Of a stretch of 35,086 nucleotides of DNA, positions 15,714-25,049 are shown in pieces (positions within the stretch are counted from its first letter, which is position 1; every line of letters begins with the position of its first letter). This DNA comes from an uncultured Clostridia bacterium (GTDB lineage: Bacteria; Bacillota; Clostridia; UBA1212), in contig CAMZBI010000022.1 of NCBI GenBank assembly GCA_947304585.1, forward strand, positions 1 to 35,086, read 5' to 3'. The notes beneath the pieces were generated by a model, which did no database searches, was not told the DNA's origin, and saw only the letters and a program-made list of their open reading frames with translations. Position numbers and translations under genes: made by a program.

Positions 15714-17288
15714 ATGAAAAAGGTTATTGTAATAGTGACGCTCATTGCCATCCTGGTAACGTCCTGCATTAGTTCCTTTGCTAGCCACAGCCTGGATGCG
15801 CTGACGAAAAACAGCAACGTTTACCCCGGCAACACCGGAGAAGCAGGAAAAGGAAAGATCAAGATCGATGCCGGCGACAAACTTTATATTCTCGGATGGG
15901 CTGTCTCTACAGGAACCAATCTGAACAAGGTTATCTGGACTCTTGATGGTGACGAGTACGAGTGCACAGACGCATACCGCGACAGAAGCGATGTTGCAAC
16001 TACTTTCGGCCTTGCTGCTGAAGACGGAATCCACGCAGGCTACGGATTTGACGACGGTATGATGGAGCTTATCGGAGTCGACACCATTGCCGAAGGCGAG
16101 TACGACGTTGAGATCATTGCCGTATTTGACGACGAGACCGAAGAAACCATAAAGGAATTCACCCTTACCGTTGGCAGTGGAACTCCTGTTGTTGAAGAGA
16201 AGAACAATGAACCCAGAAAACTGGAAGTTGAGCTTTACTCAGATAGTAATACCGACGGCGTAGACATCGAAGAACTGGAAGACGGAGCTCTCCTCTGCAC
16301 AACAGATTCCGGCGCAGATCCCTGGATCTCCATCCCCCTCGATGACATCGACACCAATATCTACAAATCTTTCACTGTTAAATATGCTATCGAAGGACAG
16401 CTCCATGGCAACAATATTTATCTGAGAGATGATGAAAAGAACCCAGGATATTCCGGAACTGCCGGCACCTGGACACAGCCCAACATGGCCGGTTTCACCG
16501 AGAAAACATATGTGATAGAAGAGTGCTTCGGATACCTTGACGGTGCTATCCTTACCGGAATCCGTTTCCCCGGCGCACAGCCCGGCGGAAGCCTCACCAT
16601 CTACTCCATCACGTTCCACAACCCGAACAGCACTGAGCCCGAAGAGGGCGGCGAAGAGCCTCCGCATCAGGCTGAGGTTCGCGACTTTGACGCAGCAAAG
16701 GGCGACCACCTCTCCTACGACCAGATCCTCGTAAACGGTTCTGAAATTGCCAATGGCAATGCAGCCGTTATAGCAGCCAAGAAGGGCATTGACGGAACAG
16801 ACGGCTCCATCACAGAGGTCACTCTCCACGGCTGGTACGGAAACGACGATCAGGAAATCGAAGCTTTCGGCTACAAGATCGGCGACAACGTAATTGTTTA
16901 CGGCGAATTCAAGGCCGCTACAGAAGATGCAGTTTACGGCGTAGGCGGCCAGTACGCAAGCAGATTCACAGTTCCGATCGATGTTTCCGAACTCAAAGAC
17001 AGCAACGAGATTTGGATCTTTGCTAAACTCCGCAACGGCGATGAGGTTAAACTCAACAGAGTTGACAACCCCGGAACCGACAACGAGAAGGACAGACAAG
17101 TTTACGTTATCTTCAACGGACCTGCAAGCCAGCAGGGCGGTGAGCAAGGCGGCGAACAGGGCGGTCAGCAAGGCGGCCAGCAGGGCGGTCAGGAAGGCGG
17201 AGCTCCGACAGCTGACGCTTCAATGCTGATCTTCATAGTTGCAGCAGCAGCTATTGCTCTTGTAGTTCTTAAAAAGAAAGCTTTCTGA
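15714..17288 (+). CDS. Secreted modular surface protein (modules A and B, sorting-like C-terminus)
   Basis: A 524-residue protein; the ATG follows GGAGG. Residues 1-25 are a signal peptide. Residues about 26-160 form module A: a SLDAL start, I-L-G-W-A, TNLNKVIW, a YRDR-S-DV block and a final beta strand. Residues about 165-305 are an unrecognised beta-rich region, possibly carbohydrate-binding. Residues about 318-470 form module B: RDFDAA, SYDQILVNGSEIANGNA, LHGWYGN, FGYKIG, YASRF and NRVDNPG. Both modules recur in the 1913-residue protein encoded convergently at 18978-24719. A Gln-Gly-Gly linker (about 475-497) leads to P498-T-A-D501, a hydrophobic span (504-519) and KKK, which looks like a variant wall-sorting signal. 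No enzymatic motif is seen. A binding or structural role at the cell surface is inferred. Confidence 0.85.
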   Translation: MKKVIVIVTLIAILVTSCISSFASHSLDALTKNSNVYPGNTGEAGKGKIKIDAGDKLYILGWAVSTGTNLNKVIWTLDGDEYECTDAYRDRSDVATTFGLAAEDGIHAGYGFDDGMMELIGVDTIAEGEYDVEIIAVFDDETEETIKEFTLTVGSGTPVVEEKNNEPRKLEVELYSDSNTDGVDIEELEDGALLCTTDSGADPWISIPLDDIDTNIYKSFTVKYAIEGQLHGNNIYLRDDEKNPGYSGTAGTWTQPNMAGFTEKTYVIEECFGYLDGAILTGIRFPGAQPGGSLTIYSITFHNPNSTEPEEGGEEPPHQAEVRDFDAAKGDHLSYDQILVNGSEIANGNAAVIAAKKGIDGTDGSITEVTLHGWYGNDDQEIEAFGYKIGDNVIVYGEFKAATEDAVYGVGGQYASRFTVPIDVSELKDSNEIWIFAKLRNGDEVKLNRVDNPGTDNEKDRQVYVIFNGPASQQGGEQGGEQGGQQGGQQGGQEGGAPTADASMLIFIVAAAAIALVVLKKKAF

Positions 17289-17322
17289 TTCGAAATTCAA
17301 TAACTAATTGAATCACACAAAA

Positions 17323-17364
17323 ATGCCCGGTGCCGGACCGTTTGGAAAGGTGCCGGGTATTTTT
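17323..17364 (+). terminator. Intrinsic terminator after the 524-aa surface protein
   Basis: ATGCCCGG (17323-17330) pairs with CCGGGTAT (17353-17360), followed by TTTTT. It is 35 bases after the stop codon and ends the plus-strand transcript. Confidence 0.8.
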
Positions 17365-18884
17365 ATGCATGAAGGCTTGGCGGTTAATAACGTTACCCGT
17401 GAAACAATTCTCCGGATACAGGATTGGGTCCTTGAGGAGAAATCTGCTTTTGAACAGCTCTTGATCATACCAATATTAATGAATGCAATCAAAAACGGAC
17501 CCGGATTTGTAATCCTCTTTTGGTCAAAGATTGGATTCTCTTTTGAGTGGTTTTTTGATTCGAATACAAGTCCCGGCTAACAATCAAAGAATCTATATTA
17601 CATTTTCAACAGACTGTTGCCTTTAAAAAAAGAGTATTGCATAAGAGAATTGGAATAACTTAATAATATCTTATTTTATTTCTGCCGTTTAAAAGAATCC
17701 GGATCATCGAGTGTAGAATTAAATCGTATTCAGGAAGCTCCTGCGGTGAATAACGTCATATTGTTATAACGGCTTTAAATCTTATTCGTTTGATTCCGCA
17801 GGTCTGTTCATGCTTCAGTAACGGAACCGTCTATATTGCGCTTATAGCCGTAAAATAGGCCCTGATTGATCTTAATGGGAAAATATATTGGCAGCTTTCC
17901 TGCTTTTCAAAAACACCCATTACGTGCGTTATATAGCCGGTTTTATCATGAATTACGTTCTATAAGATGAGAAGACGAGATAAACGTGGAACAGTTGTTT
18001 TTAATATTATTATTCATATATATACTATAAGCTAACGGTGGCAGAAACGATCAATCACATCGCCTATGACGAGGGTGTTTTACTCGTTGCGGAATGAACA
18101 ATGCATGCGCGTTTGTAAACACAGTTGATATAGCTTAAGTCTCATAAAATGCCTTCGGGCGTATTTTCCATGGAGGTATCAGTTTCGTCGCATTGCTTAG
18201 CAGATTTAAGGAATCCTGCATATACCTATGATAGATAATAATGCTGATAGGCTTAAACGCAATCTGTTTTGATTGCCGCCAATGTGACCATTGATCATAA
18301 TGCAGTTTGTGGAGGCCGGTTTAGCCGTCGTGAGCCCATATATGTGACTCTTGAAGCTTTCTGCGTATCATTTGTTTAATCAATACAGATTGTCTTGTTT
18401 GGCGATCAATTCGAGGCTGCGTTTTAACATATTTCTTTCAGGTTCGTTGAATGAAAGAAGCATCCCGCGGGAAATCACGTTTTAGAAGCTAAACAGAGTG
18501 TTGACATTCAAAACGGCTTGATCACCACTCAGTGATCCATTTTACCCGTATCAGCAATATATGTCAGCGTTTTAAGTGACCGTCGCATATGTTTCTGTAA
18601 GATCGATTGTGTTAAATTGCAACGTTTCGCAGATACTTTCACAGTGTTATCGTTCAGTACAAAACCATATATGAGAGTTTCAAACATAATGATCAAAAGG
18701 CCGCCAACGTAGGCAAGGCTTTTTCAGGCAGACTATAACCACTCAAATACACCGGTACCTGAAGAAACGGTAAATCAAGGACAGTTACGGGGAGGGTGAA
18801 TAAAAGATCAGACAACTGTTTGATGTTTACGGATCAGTTAGCCTGATGTAAGGTGCTTAAGGCGGAGATATAAACTTTCTTTGC
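17365..18884. other. AT-rich gene desert between the two convergent surface-protein genes
   Basis: About 1.5 kb with clearly lower GC than the flanks and no intact reading frame of credible quality on either strand. The only longer frame (17308-17580, plus) begins before the terminator hairpin and resembles no family I know. The right half reads as a decayed transposase on the minus strand (separate entry). In the left half I see only isolated pairings such as CTGCGG/CCGCAG around 17740 and 17796, and no tRNA or known large RNA. Confidence 0.7.
18000..18800 (-). pseudogene. Decayed IS1595-like transposase remnant
   Basis: Reading the minus strand with several frameshifts and stops gives fragments in the order expected of IS1595-type (ISXO2-like) transposases. 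These are a zinc-ribbon-like RYRC...C-x-K piece (near 18740), a helix-turn-helix-like stretch FETLIYGF then TVKVSAKRC (near 18600-18680), and HMRRSLKTL then GKMDH and VV (near 18490-18570), where intact members have WRH..LL..L and a GIVE-type motif. Next come SPNKTICID (near 18400) and a C-terminal G-I-x-D-L-S-Y-I-N-x-V-Y-K-R (near 18100-18160), where intact members have a VNxYHxRLK-like block. The catalytic acids are not preserved. This is pattern reading of degenerate sequence. The order of fragments is the main support; terminal inverted repeats were not identified. Confidence 0.4.
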
Positions 18885-18922
18885 ATAAAAAACAACCGGG
18901 TCGGATCGCTCCTCCCCGGTTG
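18885..18922 (-). terminator. Intrinsic terminator of the 1913-aa surface protein gene
   Basis: On the minus strand CAACCGGG and CCCGGTTG (18915-18922 and 18893-18900) form an eight-pair stem with a 14-base loop, followed by a TTTTTT run (A tract at 18886-18892 on the plus strand). It lies about 55 bases past the stop codon at 18978. Confidence 0.85.
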
Positions 18923-18977
18923 CTTTGTTATTTACCACACACCGGCCGACGCCGATGTGTGATATTGGTCAGTTGGA

Positions 18978-21900
18978 TTATCTTGTAGCTTTACGTCTCT
19001 TGATTGCGAGCATTGCAACGAGTGCGCCAGCCATCACAACTGCGATAACAGTTGCGAAGATACCTGCGTCGGACGTAGGCGGAATGACGGGCAGCGGAGC
19101 GATGAAGCTTACAAATGTTGAGAAGTGAGAAACAGTAACTTTGAGTGTGCCTTCAGAGTAAACAGCGTCAACGATCTCAACTTCACCGTTTTCAGATACG
19201 TATGCAACTTTAACGCGGTCGGGATCAATGCCTTCATCAAGAACGAAGGGAACCTCGATCGTTGCAGTTCCGCCGTTAAGATCGTGAACGATTACGCCGC
19301 CGATCTTGGCTTCTGCGTCGATTACGATAGCAACATCCTTGTCCTCAATAGCTGCTTTCTGAGCGTCGTTCAGGGTTTCCTTTTCAACGATCTTGATCGA
19401 GATGGTCATCTCGTCGTCAGGCTGACCTTCACTAACGATCGCATTGATGGCGTTCTTGTCGAGAGTTACTGTCGAACCTGAGAGTGTGATGTCAACGTTT
19501 GCTTCATCGTCAATACCTGCTACGATCGCACCTACGACCTCGCCGCTGATCACAACGGTGTCGATGGGAGTCTCGGACTCGGGTACGCCGATAACAACGT
19601 CTTCACCGGGAACGATCTCAACATCCTCAGGATTGATAACAGCTGTGCCTTCTTCTCCGGGCTCCTCACTGCCAACGATGGTCATCTGAGTGTCGATCAT
19701 CTTAAGCCTTGAGTCATCCTCGAATATTGCAACTACTCTGAGTCTGTATGTTCCGGGCTCGAGGTCTTCGATTCCGGTGAGTTCGAGCAGTCCGGTGTCA
19801 AGACCGAATCCGGAATTTGTGAACCACTCAGCATCTACGCCAAACACGCCGGCAACGTCTTCTCTTGATCTGTAAGAACCTGTTGCGTCGATGTCATCGC
19901 CATTGGCAATTCTGTAAACAACTTTGCTGAGGTTGGTGTATGTTCTGTAAGCCCAGCCGAGGACGTAGAGTTTCTCGCCCTGGTTGATCGAGAACGATTC
20001 AGCTACGTTGTAGTTCGGATTTGTTGCTGCGGGATACGTGTTGTTTGTGGACAGTGCATCCAGCGAGAAGCCTTCGAGGCCCTGAGTTCTGAAGTTGACG
20101 TAGATGTCACGGTCTTTCTCATTGTCAGTTCCGGGGTTGTCGAATCTGTTGAGAATTACGATGTCGCCGTTCTCCAGTTTTGCAACTGCCTGGATCTTGT
20201 AGACCTTACCCTTTGCAAATTCAGAAACGTCAACTGTGATGGTGAATCTTGAAGCGAACTCGCCGCCTACGCCGTAAACAGCGTCTTCGGTAGCAACCTT
20301 AAAGTCGCCAAATACGGGCTCGCCGCCGTCAACGGTGTAACCGAACTGGTCGATAGCAAGATTTGCATTGCCGTACCAGCCGTGCATGCTGACGGAGGTG
20401 ATGGTTCCTTCGTCGTCGGCAATGAGCTGCTTGGTGGCAATAACAGCCGAGTTACCGTTGGCAACTTCCGTTCCGTTAACAAGGATCTGGTCGTAGGAGA
20501 GGGCGTCGCCTTCAGCTGCGTCGAAGTCACGTGTTACGGCCTCGTGTTCGCCGCCATTAACTGCGATCGTGCAGTATGCCTGAGGAACGTCAACAACCTG
20601 ACCGCCTTCGAGCTTTGCAATAGCCTTAACGTCAGCGTTTGCTGTGAGCTCGCCAACAGGGATGTCAACTTTGAATCTGGAAGCGTAGTCGCCGCCTGCT
20701 GCGAGAACGCCGGGTTCTGTAGCCTGCTTGAACTCGCCGAATGTCTCAACACCGTTGATGCTGTAACCGAACTGGTCGATAGCGCTGCCGTAGCCTACCC
20801 AGCCGCGGAAGGAGATCGTGCTGAAACCTTCGTCATCTTTGTTGATGATGCGGTCTGTATAGCTGTCGAGGAACGTATGAGCGTTGCCGTCCTGCTTCGC
20901 AACTTCGTCAAAGTAAACTGTGTCAAGAGAAGAACCCTTAACAGAAAGGGCTTCTGCATAGATGGGTGCACCGTCTTCGATTGTAAGAGTGAACTCGGCG
21001 AGTTTGTATTCATCGTCAAGGCCGTCTGTGAAGAATACTTCAACAGTATAACTACCGAAGTCAAGAGTGTTTACAGGAACTGTTACTGCAAATCCGGGTG
21101 TCGGGTTTGTAGCGGATGTGTAGCCTTCGCCTGCAAATGCGCCAATGACGTCATCACGTGCACTGAAGCTGAACGCAGCCGTTGCAGTCACGTCCTCATC
21201 GTTAATGAGGATCTTGTAGGAGTTGATGGAAGCGAGGGAGATAGCCCAGCCTCTGAAGGAAATACTGTCGGAACCCTTGCCCATATAGAACGAACCGGTT
21301 GCAACCTTGGTGGGATTAGCAGCCTTGTTCTCTTCAGAAATCGTTCCGCCGGAGCCGAGAGAGTCAATGAATCCGCGGTAAGCAGCGGGCTCGTGATCGG
21401 GAGCTTCGGGTCTGTAAACGAAGTAAACGTCGCGGTCTTTCTCGTTTGCCTCACCGGGGTTGTCGACTCTGTTGAGGATGACGATGTCGCCGTTCTCAAG
21501 TTTAGCGACTGCCCTGACGGTGTGGTCGGAACCTGCGGGAAGTTCTGCTGTGTCAACTGTAATGGTGAATCTTGAAGCATAGGGACCGCCTGCGGTGAGA
21601 ACTCCGTCTTCTGTAGCTACCTTGAATTCGCCGAATACGGGCTCGCCGCCGTCGATCATATAACCGAACTGGTCAATGGCAAGATTTGCATTGCCGTACC
21701 AACCGTGCATGCTGACGGATGTGATGGAACCGTCGGAACCGTCGATGAGCTGCTTTGCAGCTATAACATTTGCGTTGCCGTTGGCAATTTCAGAGCCGTT
21801 TACGAGGATCTGGTCGTAGGAGAGGGCGTCGCCTTCTGCTGCGTCAAAGTCGCGTGTAACGGGCTCATGCGGAGGTGTTGCAACTTCCACGGGAACTTCA

Positions 21901-24719
21901 CCGAAGAAATCGGTGGGGTATTTTGTCTTGACTGTGAAGTTGAATGAATCTGCGTTCTTAGCCTTGTTGAGGTTGTAGAGAGCCTTTGTGCTGTCGCCAA
22001 GAACAGGAAGTACTGTGTAAGCTCCTGCATCAAGATCAACGATTCTTACAACAAGAACGTACTGTCCTGCAGGCTGCTCTTCAAATTCAAGGCCGTAACC
22101 TGTAGCTTCATCGCCGGCAGGTGATCTCTGAAGAATTGCGATCGGTTCGCCTGCAACGGACTCTTCAAAGTTGTTAACGAATGCATAGAGAGCAACTTCA
22201 AACGTTGCTGTCTTTCCTTCGGAAGTCTTGGAAGACCATGCTGCAGGGAATTTAACTGCTTCGAAAGGAGCATTTGCCGTGAATGCTGCCATCGCATAGG
22301 AGTCTCCCTCGTTGAGCCAGAGACCTACTGTGTTTGCACTGGAAGGATTGTTGGCTACCCACTCTGCAACGAGTTCATCACTGTTGCTGTACGTAGCGCT
22401 GTGGAGAACTTCGAGAGTGTGGTCGGAGTACATCACAACGAGTTTGTACGTATGATCGCCTTCGAGAATCGGAGCGTTGCCTTGCCTTGAAGTGTCGAAT
22501 CTCAAAGCGAGAGCTGCGTTAGGAAGCCCCTGTCCGTTGAACACGTCAACGATAGCCTGATCGTAATACTCAATGCCCCATGTGATCTCGCCGTCGTCGT
22601 TCATGTAACCGATGGTAAGAATAGCCTTCTCGGGATATACCCAGCCGTACTGCTTGATCTTCGTGCCGCCCTCACCAACGATCGATTTGAGCTGTCCAAG
22701 TTCTGTCTTGTTGGAAGGATTATTAACAACTGCACCGCCGTCGTTAACGATAGCGAATGTATCTGTGTTGACGATCTTTCCGGTTGTTACCCATGTGGGC
22801 GCTTCGGGATCAACAGCTTCAACTGTGAGAGTGAACTCTTTGAGGTCGTATGTGTTGCCGTCGGCAAATTTAGCGATGACCTTGATGGTGTAATCACCGG
22901 GCGTGAGGCTTTCGATTCCGGTAAGGTCGAGGAGGTTGTTGTCAAGACCGAATCCGGAATTCTGGAGGTAAGCCGGATCAACGCCAATTATATCCGCGAT
23001 CTCGGTGCGCGATCTGTATGCATCTTCGCAGTCGATCTCGTCGCCGCCGCCAACGGTGTAAACGATCTTCTCAAGGTTGGTATAGGTTCTTGTAATCCAG
23101 CCGAGGAGGCGGAGGCTTTCGCCTTCGTTGATCGTTACGGAAGTCGCGGTGTTGTAATTGGTGCTGATCGAGAGATAAGCGTCCTCTTTTGCAAGAGCAT
23201 CTATGGAGCACTTCACTTCGGCAGGATCCAGAAGCTTGATAAGTCCTTCGCCTTCGGTCTCATCGGAATAAATGTCAAATGCAATCTTTCCGCGCTCGAA
23301 TGTGAAATACTCTTCGTCCAGGAGTTTTCCTGCAGTCGCATAACCGAGAACCATATACTTGTTGTAGTATCCGGTTTCGCCGTTTACCGAGTCATCGTTA
23401 ATCGTTATGACGCAGGTGTATTTTCCGGCGGGAAGGGTGGCTCCAATGTCAAGGGCGATGGCGCCGTCACCGGTTGTTGTGTAATCAAACGAGTGAACAG
23501 GAGTTTCGTCCTGATAGAAAGTGAAAGTAAGGGGAGTTGCAGCAGCAGACCAGAAGCCCGGGAAGCCGATCTTCCAGAAAGACACGTCTGTTCTGAATGT
23601 AAACTCGAAATCAAGGTCGCCTGTGGAATAACCGACCCATGCAGCGTTTCCACCGGGATCGGCTGTTGCAGCTGTTCCGGGATCATAACTTGTAAAGGGT
23701 TCGAAGATCGATTTCGTGTTGTCCTCTTCTACGAGAGATCCGAATACTTCAACCTCTCCGAGACCGGCATAATAAACGTCTACGAGGTTGAACTTGGTAA
23801 CGTAGATCTGGATGTACCTTGCGGTGACATCTGCGGCAAAGGACGATCTCTTGGTGAAAAAGTTTGCTGCTACGCCTTCTTCTTGACCGATCTTATACCA
23901 GGTAATTCCGTCTGCAGAAGCGAGAACCTGGTAGGTGTTCGGGAATGCGGAATTGTTGAAGCCCATTGACAGAAGTTCCACACGGTTCACGGCGTACTGT
24001 CCCTCAAGGTCGATGATGATGCGTGATTCAACGTCGGGCGTTGCGGAAGCTGCATACCATCCCAGAGGCTCAGATGTGCCGACAAAAAGTGTGGCGGAAC
24101 CATCGTTGATGTAGTTGATGTTCCAGAACTCGTTGTTTGAGTTGAAACAAGCGCCGCCTGCGGGGACTGTAGAGATAGAAGAATAAACAGGTTTATTGAG
24201 GGCGATGTTTCCGCCGTTGGTGTAATAAGTGCTGAATATCGTTTTCTCCGAGTCGTCGGCAAACTTTGCAACCACGTCGAGGGTATGTGAGCCTTCCTGT
24301 ATCGGGTAATAGAAGTTGATCCTTCTCACATAACCCACGTTGTCAAATGATGCAAGAGCTTCATAGAGACCCTGCTCTTCGACCATGTAGCCGCCGTAAA
24401 CAAGTTCCCCGCCGTCGATGCTGACGCCAACGTCGGCAAGCTCTTTCAAAGGCATGTACCAGCCGATGAAGTGGATGAACTGAGCACCTGCGGCGACATC
24501 GTCGGACAGCTCACCCAGCATTGCGCCGGCAATATCGGGCGCAACGCCGTACTGGCCGCCTTTAGCACCTGTCAATAAGTTTATCTGGTTTCCGCTGCCG
24601 TCTGTAGAGTCGATCCAGTCGATATTGACCCATTCTACCGGATCTGCAAACGAAGGGACCACGGATACCAGCGTCAGCAGCATGGCCAACGCCAAAACTA
24701 TTCCAAGTAGTCTTTTCAT
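18978..24719 (-). CDS. Giant modular surface protein (discoidin domain, A/B-type modules, sorting-like C-terminus)
   Basis: A 1913-residue secreted protein. ATG 24719 follows TAGGAGG by four bases; the longer open frame to 24854 overlaps the promoter. Signal peptide 1-25 ends in SFA. Approximate map: N-terminal module 26-170; F5/8-type C (discoidin, CBM32-like) domain 171-331, with NIALNKPV at its start and YQVLASADGITWYKIG; a beta-rich module 339-502; module A 503-635; modules 640-783 and 783-953; B1 952-1109; an A-like module 1110-1255; B2 1254-1392; B3 1392-1547; second module A 1551-1683; a C-terminal domain 1690-1872 ending in VTVSHFSTFVSFI. Then comes P-P-T-S-D-A (1880-1885), a hydrophobic span and KRRK. 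Most modules share a G-W strand, a YGN/FGY-type core and ASRF. The discoidin domain suggests glycan binding. No catalytic motif is visible. Confidence 0.88.
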   Translation of the reverse strand: MKRLLGIVLALAMLLTLVSVVPSFADPVEWVNIDWIDSTDGSGNQINLLTGAKGGQYGVAPDIAGAMLGELSDDVAAGAQFIHFIGWYMPLKELADVGVSIDGGELVYGGYMVEEQGLYEALASFDNVGYVRRINFYYPIQEGSHTLDVVAKFADDSEKTIFSTYYTNGGNIALNKPVYSSISTVPAGGACFNSNNEFWNINYINDGSATLFVGTSEPLGWYAASATPDVESRIIIDLEGQYAVNRVELLSMGFNNSAFPNTYQVLASADGITWYKIGQEEGVAANFFTKRSSFAADVTARYIQIYVTKFNLVDVYYAGLGEVEVFGSLVEEDNTKSIFEPFTSYDPGTAATADPGGNAAWVGYSTGDLDFEFTFRTDVSFWKIGFPGFWSAAATPLTFTFYQDETPVHSFDYTTTGDGAIALDIGATLPAGKYTCVITINDDSVNGETGYYNKYMVLGYATAGKLLDEEYFTFERGKIAFDIYSDETEGEGLIKLLDPAEVKCSIDALAKEDAYLSISTNYNTATSVTINEGESLRLLGWITRTYTNLEKIVYTVGGGDEIDCEDAYRSRTEIADIIGVDPAYLQNSGFGLDNNLLDLTGIESLTPGDYTIKVIAKFADGNTYDLKEFTLTVEAVDPEAPTWVTTGKIVNTDTFAIVNDGGAVVNNPSNKTELGQLKSIVGEGGTKIKQYGWVYPEKAILTIGYMNDDGEITWGIEYYDQAIVDVFNGQGLPNAALALRFDTSRQGNAPILEGDHTYKLVVMYSDHTLEVLHSATYSNSDELVAEWVANNPSSANTVGLWLNEGDSYAMAAFTANAPFEAVKFPAAWSSKTSEGKTATFEVALYAFVNNFEESVAGEPIAILQRSPAGDEATGYGLEFEEQPAGQYVLVVRIVDLDAGAYTVLPVLGDSTKALYNLNKAKNADSFNFTVKTKYPTDFFGEVPVEVATPPHEPVTRDFDAAEGDALSYDQILVNGSEIANGNANVIAAKQLIDGSDGSITSVSMHGWYGNANLAIDQFGYMIDGGEPVFGEFKVATEDGVLTAGGPYASRFTITVDTAELPAGSDHTVRAVAKLENGDIVILNRVDNPGEANEKDRDVYFVYRPEAPDHEPAAYRGFIDSLGSGGTISEENKAANPTKVATGSFYMGKGSDSISFRGWAISLASINSYKILINDEDVTATAAFSFSARDDVIGAFAGEGYTSATNPTPGFAVTVPVNTLDFGSYTVEVFFTDGLDDEYKLAEFTLTIEDGAPIYAEALSVKGSSLDTVYFDEVAKQDGNAHTFLDSYTDRIINKDDEGFSTISFRGWVGYGSAIDQFGYSINGVETFGEFKQATEPGVLAAGGDYASRFKVDIPVGELTANADVKAIAKLEGGQVVDVPQAYCTIAVNGGEHEAVTRDFDAAEGDALSYDQILVNGTEVANGNSAVIATKQLIADDEGTITSVSMHGWYGNANLAIDQFGYTVDGGEPVFGDFKVATEDAVYGVGGEFASRFTITVDVSEFAKGKVYKIQAVAKLENGDIVILNRFDNPGTDNEKDRDIYVNFRTQGLEGFSLDALSTNNTYPAATNPNYNVAESFSINQGEKLYVLGWAYRTYTNLSKVVYRIANGDDIDATGSYRSREDVAGVFGVDAEWFTNSGFGLDTGLLELTGIEDLEPGTYRLRVVAIFEDDSRLKMIDTQMTIVGSEEPGEEGTAVINPEDVEIVPGEDVVIGVPESETPIDTVVISGEVVGAIVAGIDDEANVDITLSGSTVTLDKNAINAIVSEGQPDDEMTISIKIVEKETLNDAQKAAIEDKDVAIVIDAEAKIGGVIVHDLNGGTATIEVPFVLDEGIDPDRVKVAYVSENGEVEIVDAVYSEGTLKVTVSHFSTFVSFIAPLPVIPPTSDAGIFATVIAVVMAGALVAMLAIKRRKATR

Positions 24720-24825
24720 AAATCCTCCTATAAAAATATGATTTTTTGCGGTTTTACAATCTTGAATTGAATGTCGAAATTTGTAACGATTCAATGAGGA
24801 CATAATCCGCCAATGATTACCACCT

Positions 24826-24854
24826 AGGATATCACATCGCCAAGGCCTTGTCAA
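24826..24854 (-). promoter_or_regulatory. Sigma-A promoter of the giant surface protein gene
   Basis: On the minus strand a perfect TTGACA (24854-24849) is followed after 17 bases by TATCCT (24831-24826). The start codon is about 105 bases downstream. The -10 is weak, so activation or modest expression is possible. The stretch 24855-24973 beyond it holds an alternating GCGCGCGTGCGTA run and nothing else I recognise. Confidence 0.65.
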
Positions 24855-24973
24855 TACGCGCGCGTGCGTATATTTAAAAATTTTTTACACAATACGTCAT
24901 TTTCACGGACATTTTGCTGCGTAAAAATGTACCGGAATTGCAGATCGGCGGGGAAGGGGTTCCCAAGAGGGTG

Positions 24974-25007
24974 AAAAAAAGACCGGGGCTTTCGAAAGGG
25001 ACCGGTC
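24974..25007 (-). terminator. Intrinsic terminator after the beta-helix-like protein gene
   Basis: On the minus strand GACCGG (25007-25002) pairs with CCGGTC (24986-24981). An inner TTTCGAAA can also fold. A run of seven T follows. It lies about 45 bases past the stop at 25050 and closes the mscS transcript. Confidence 0.8.
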
Positions 25008-25049
25008 AGTGAAATGTAGGCTTATTATGAACAGGTGCAAATTGGCACA

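Noticed and set aside
16239..17171. Minus-strand 310-residue frame inside the small surface gene
   Set aside because: It is antisense to a gene with signal peptide, promoter and terminator, and the product is compositionally odd (Val/Cys-rich).
17308..17580. Small plus-strand frame after the surface gene
   Set aside because: It starts ahead of the terminator hairpin and reads through it, lacks a ribosome binding site, and the product has no recognisable features.
17540..17580. tRNA-like GATTCGAAT T-arm
   Set aside because: No matching acceptor, D or anticodon arms can be folded around it.
20382..21575. Plus-strand 397-residue Val/Cys-rich frame
   Set aside because: It is antisense to the repeat modules of the giant surface gene. 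It is open because the modules share codon bias, as in the smaller gene.
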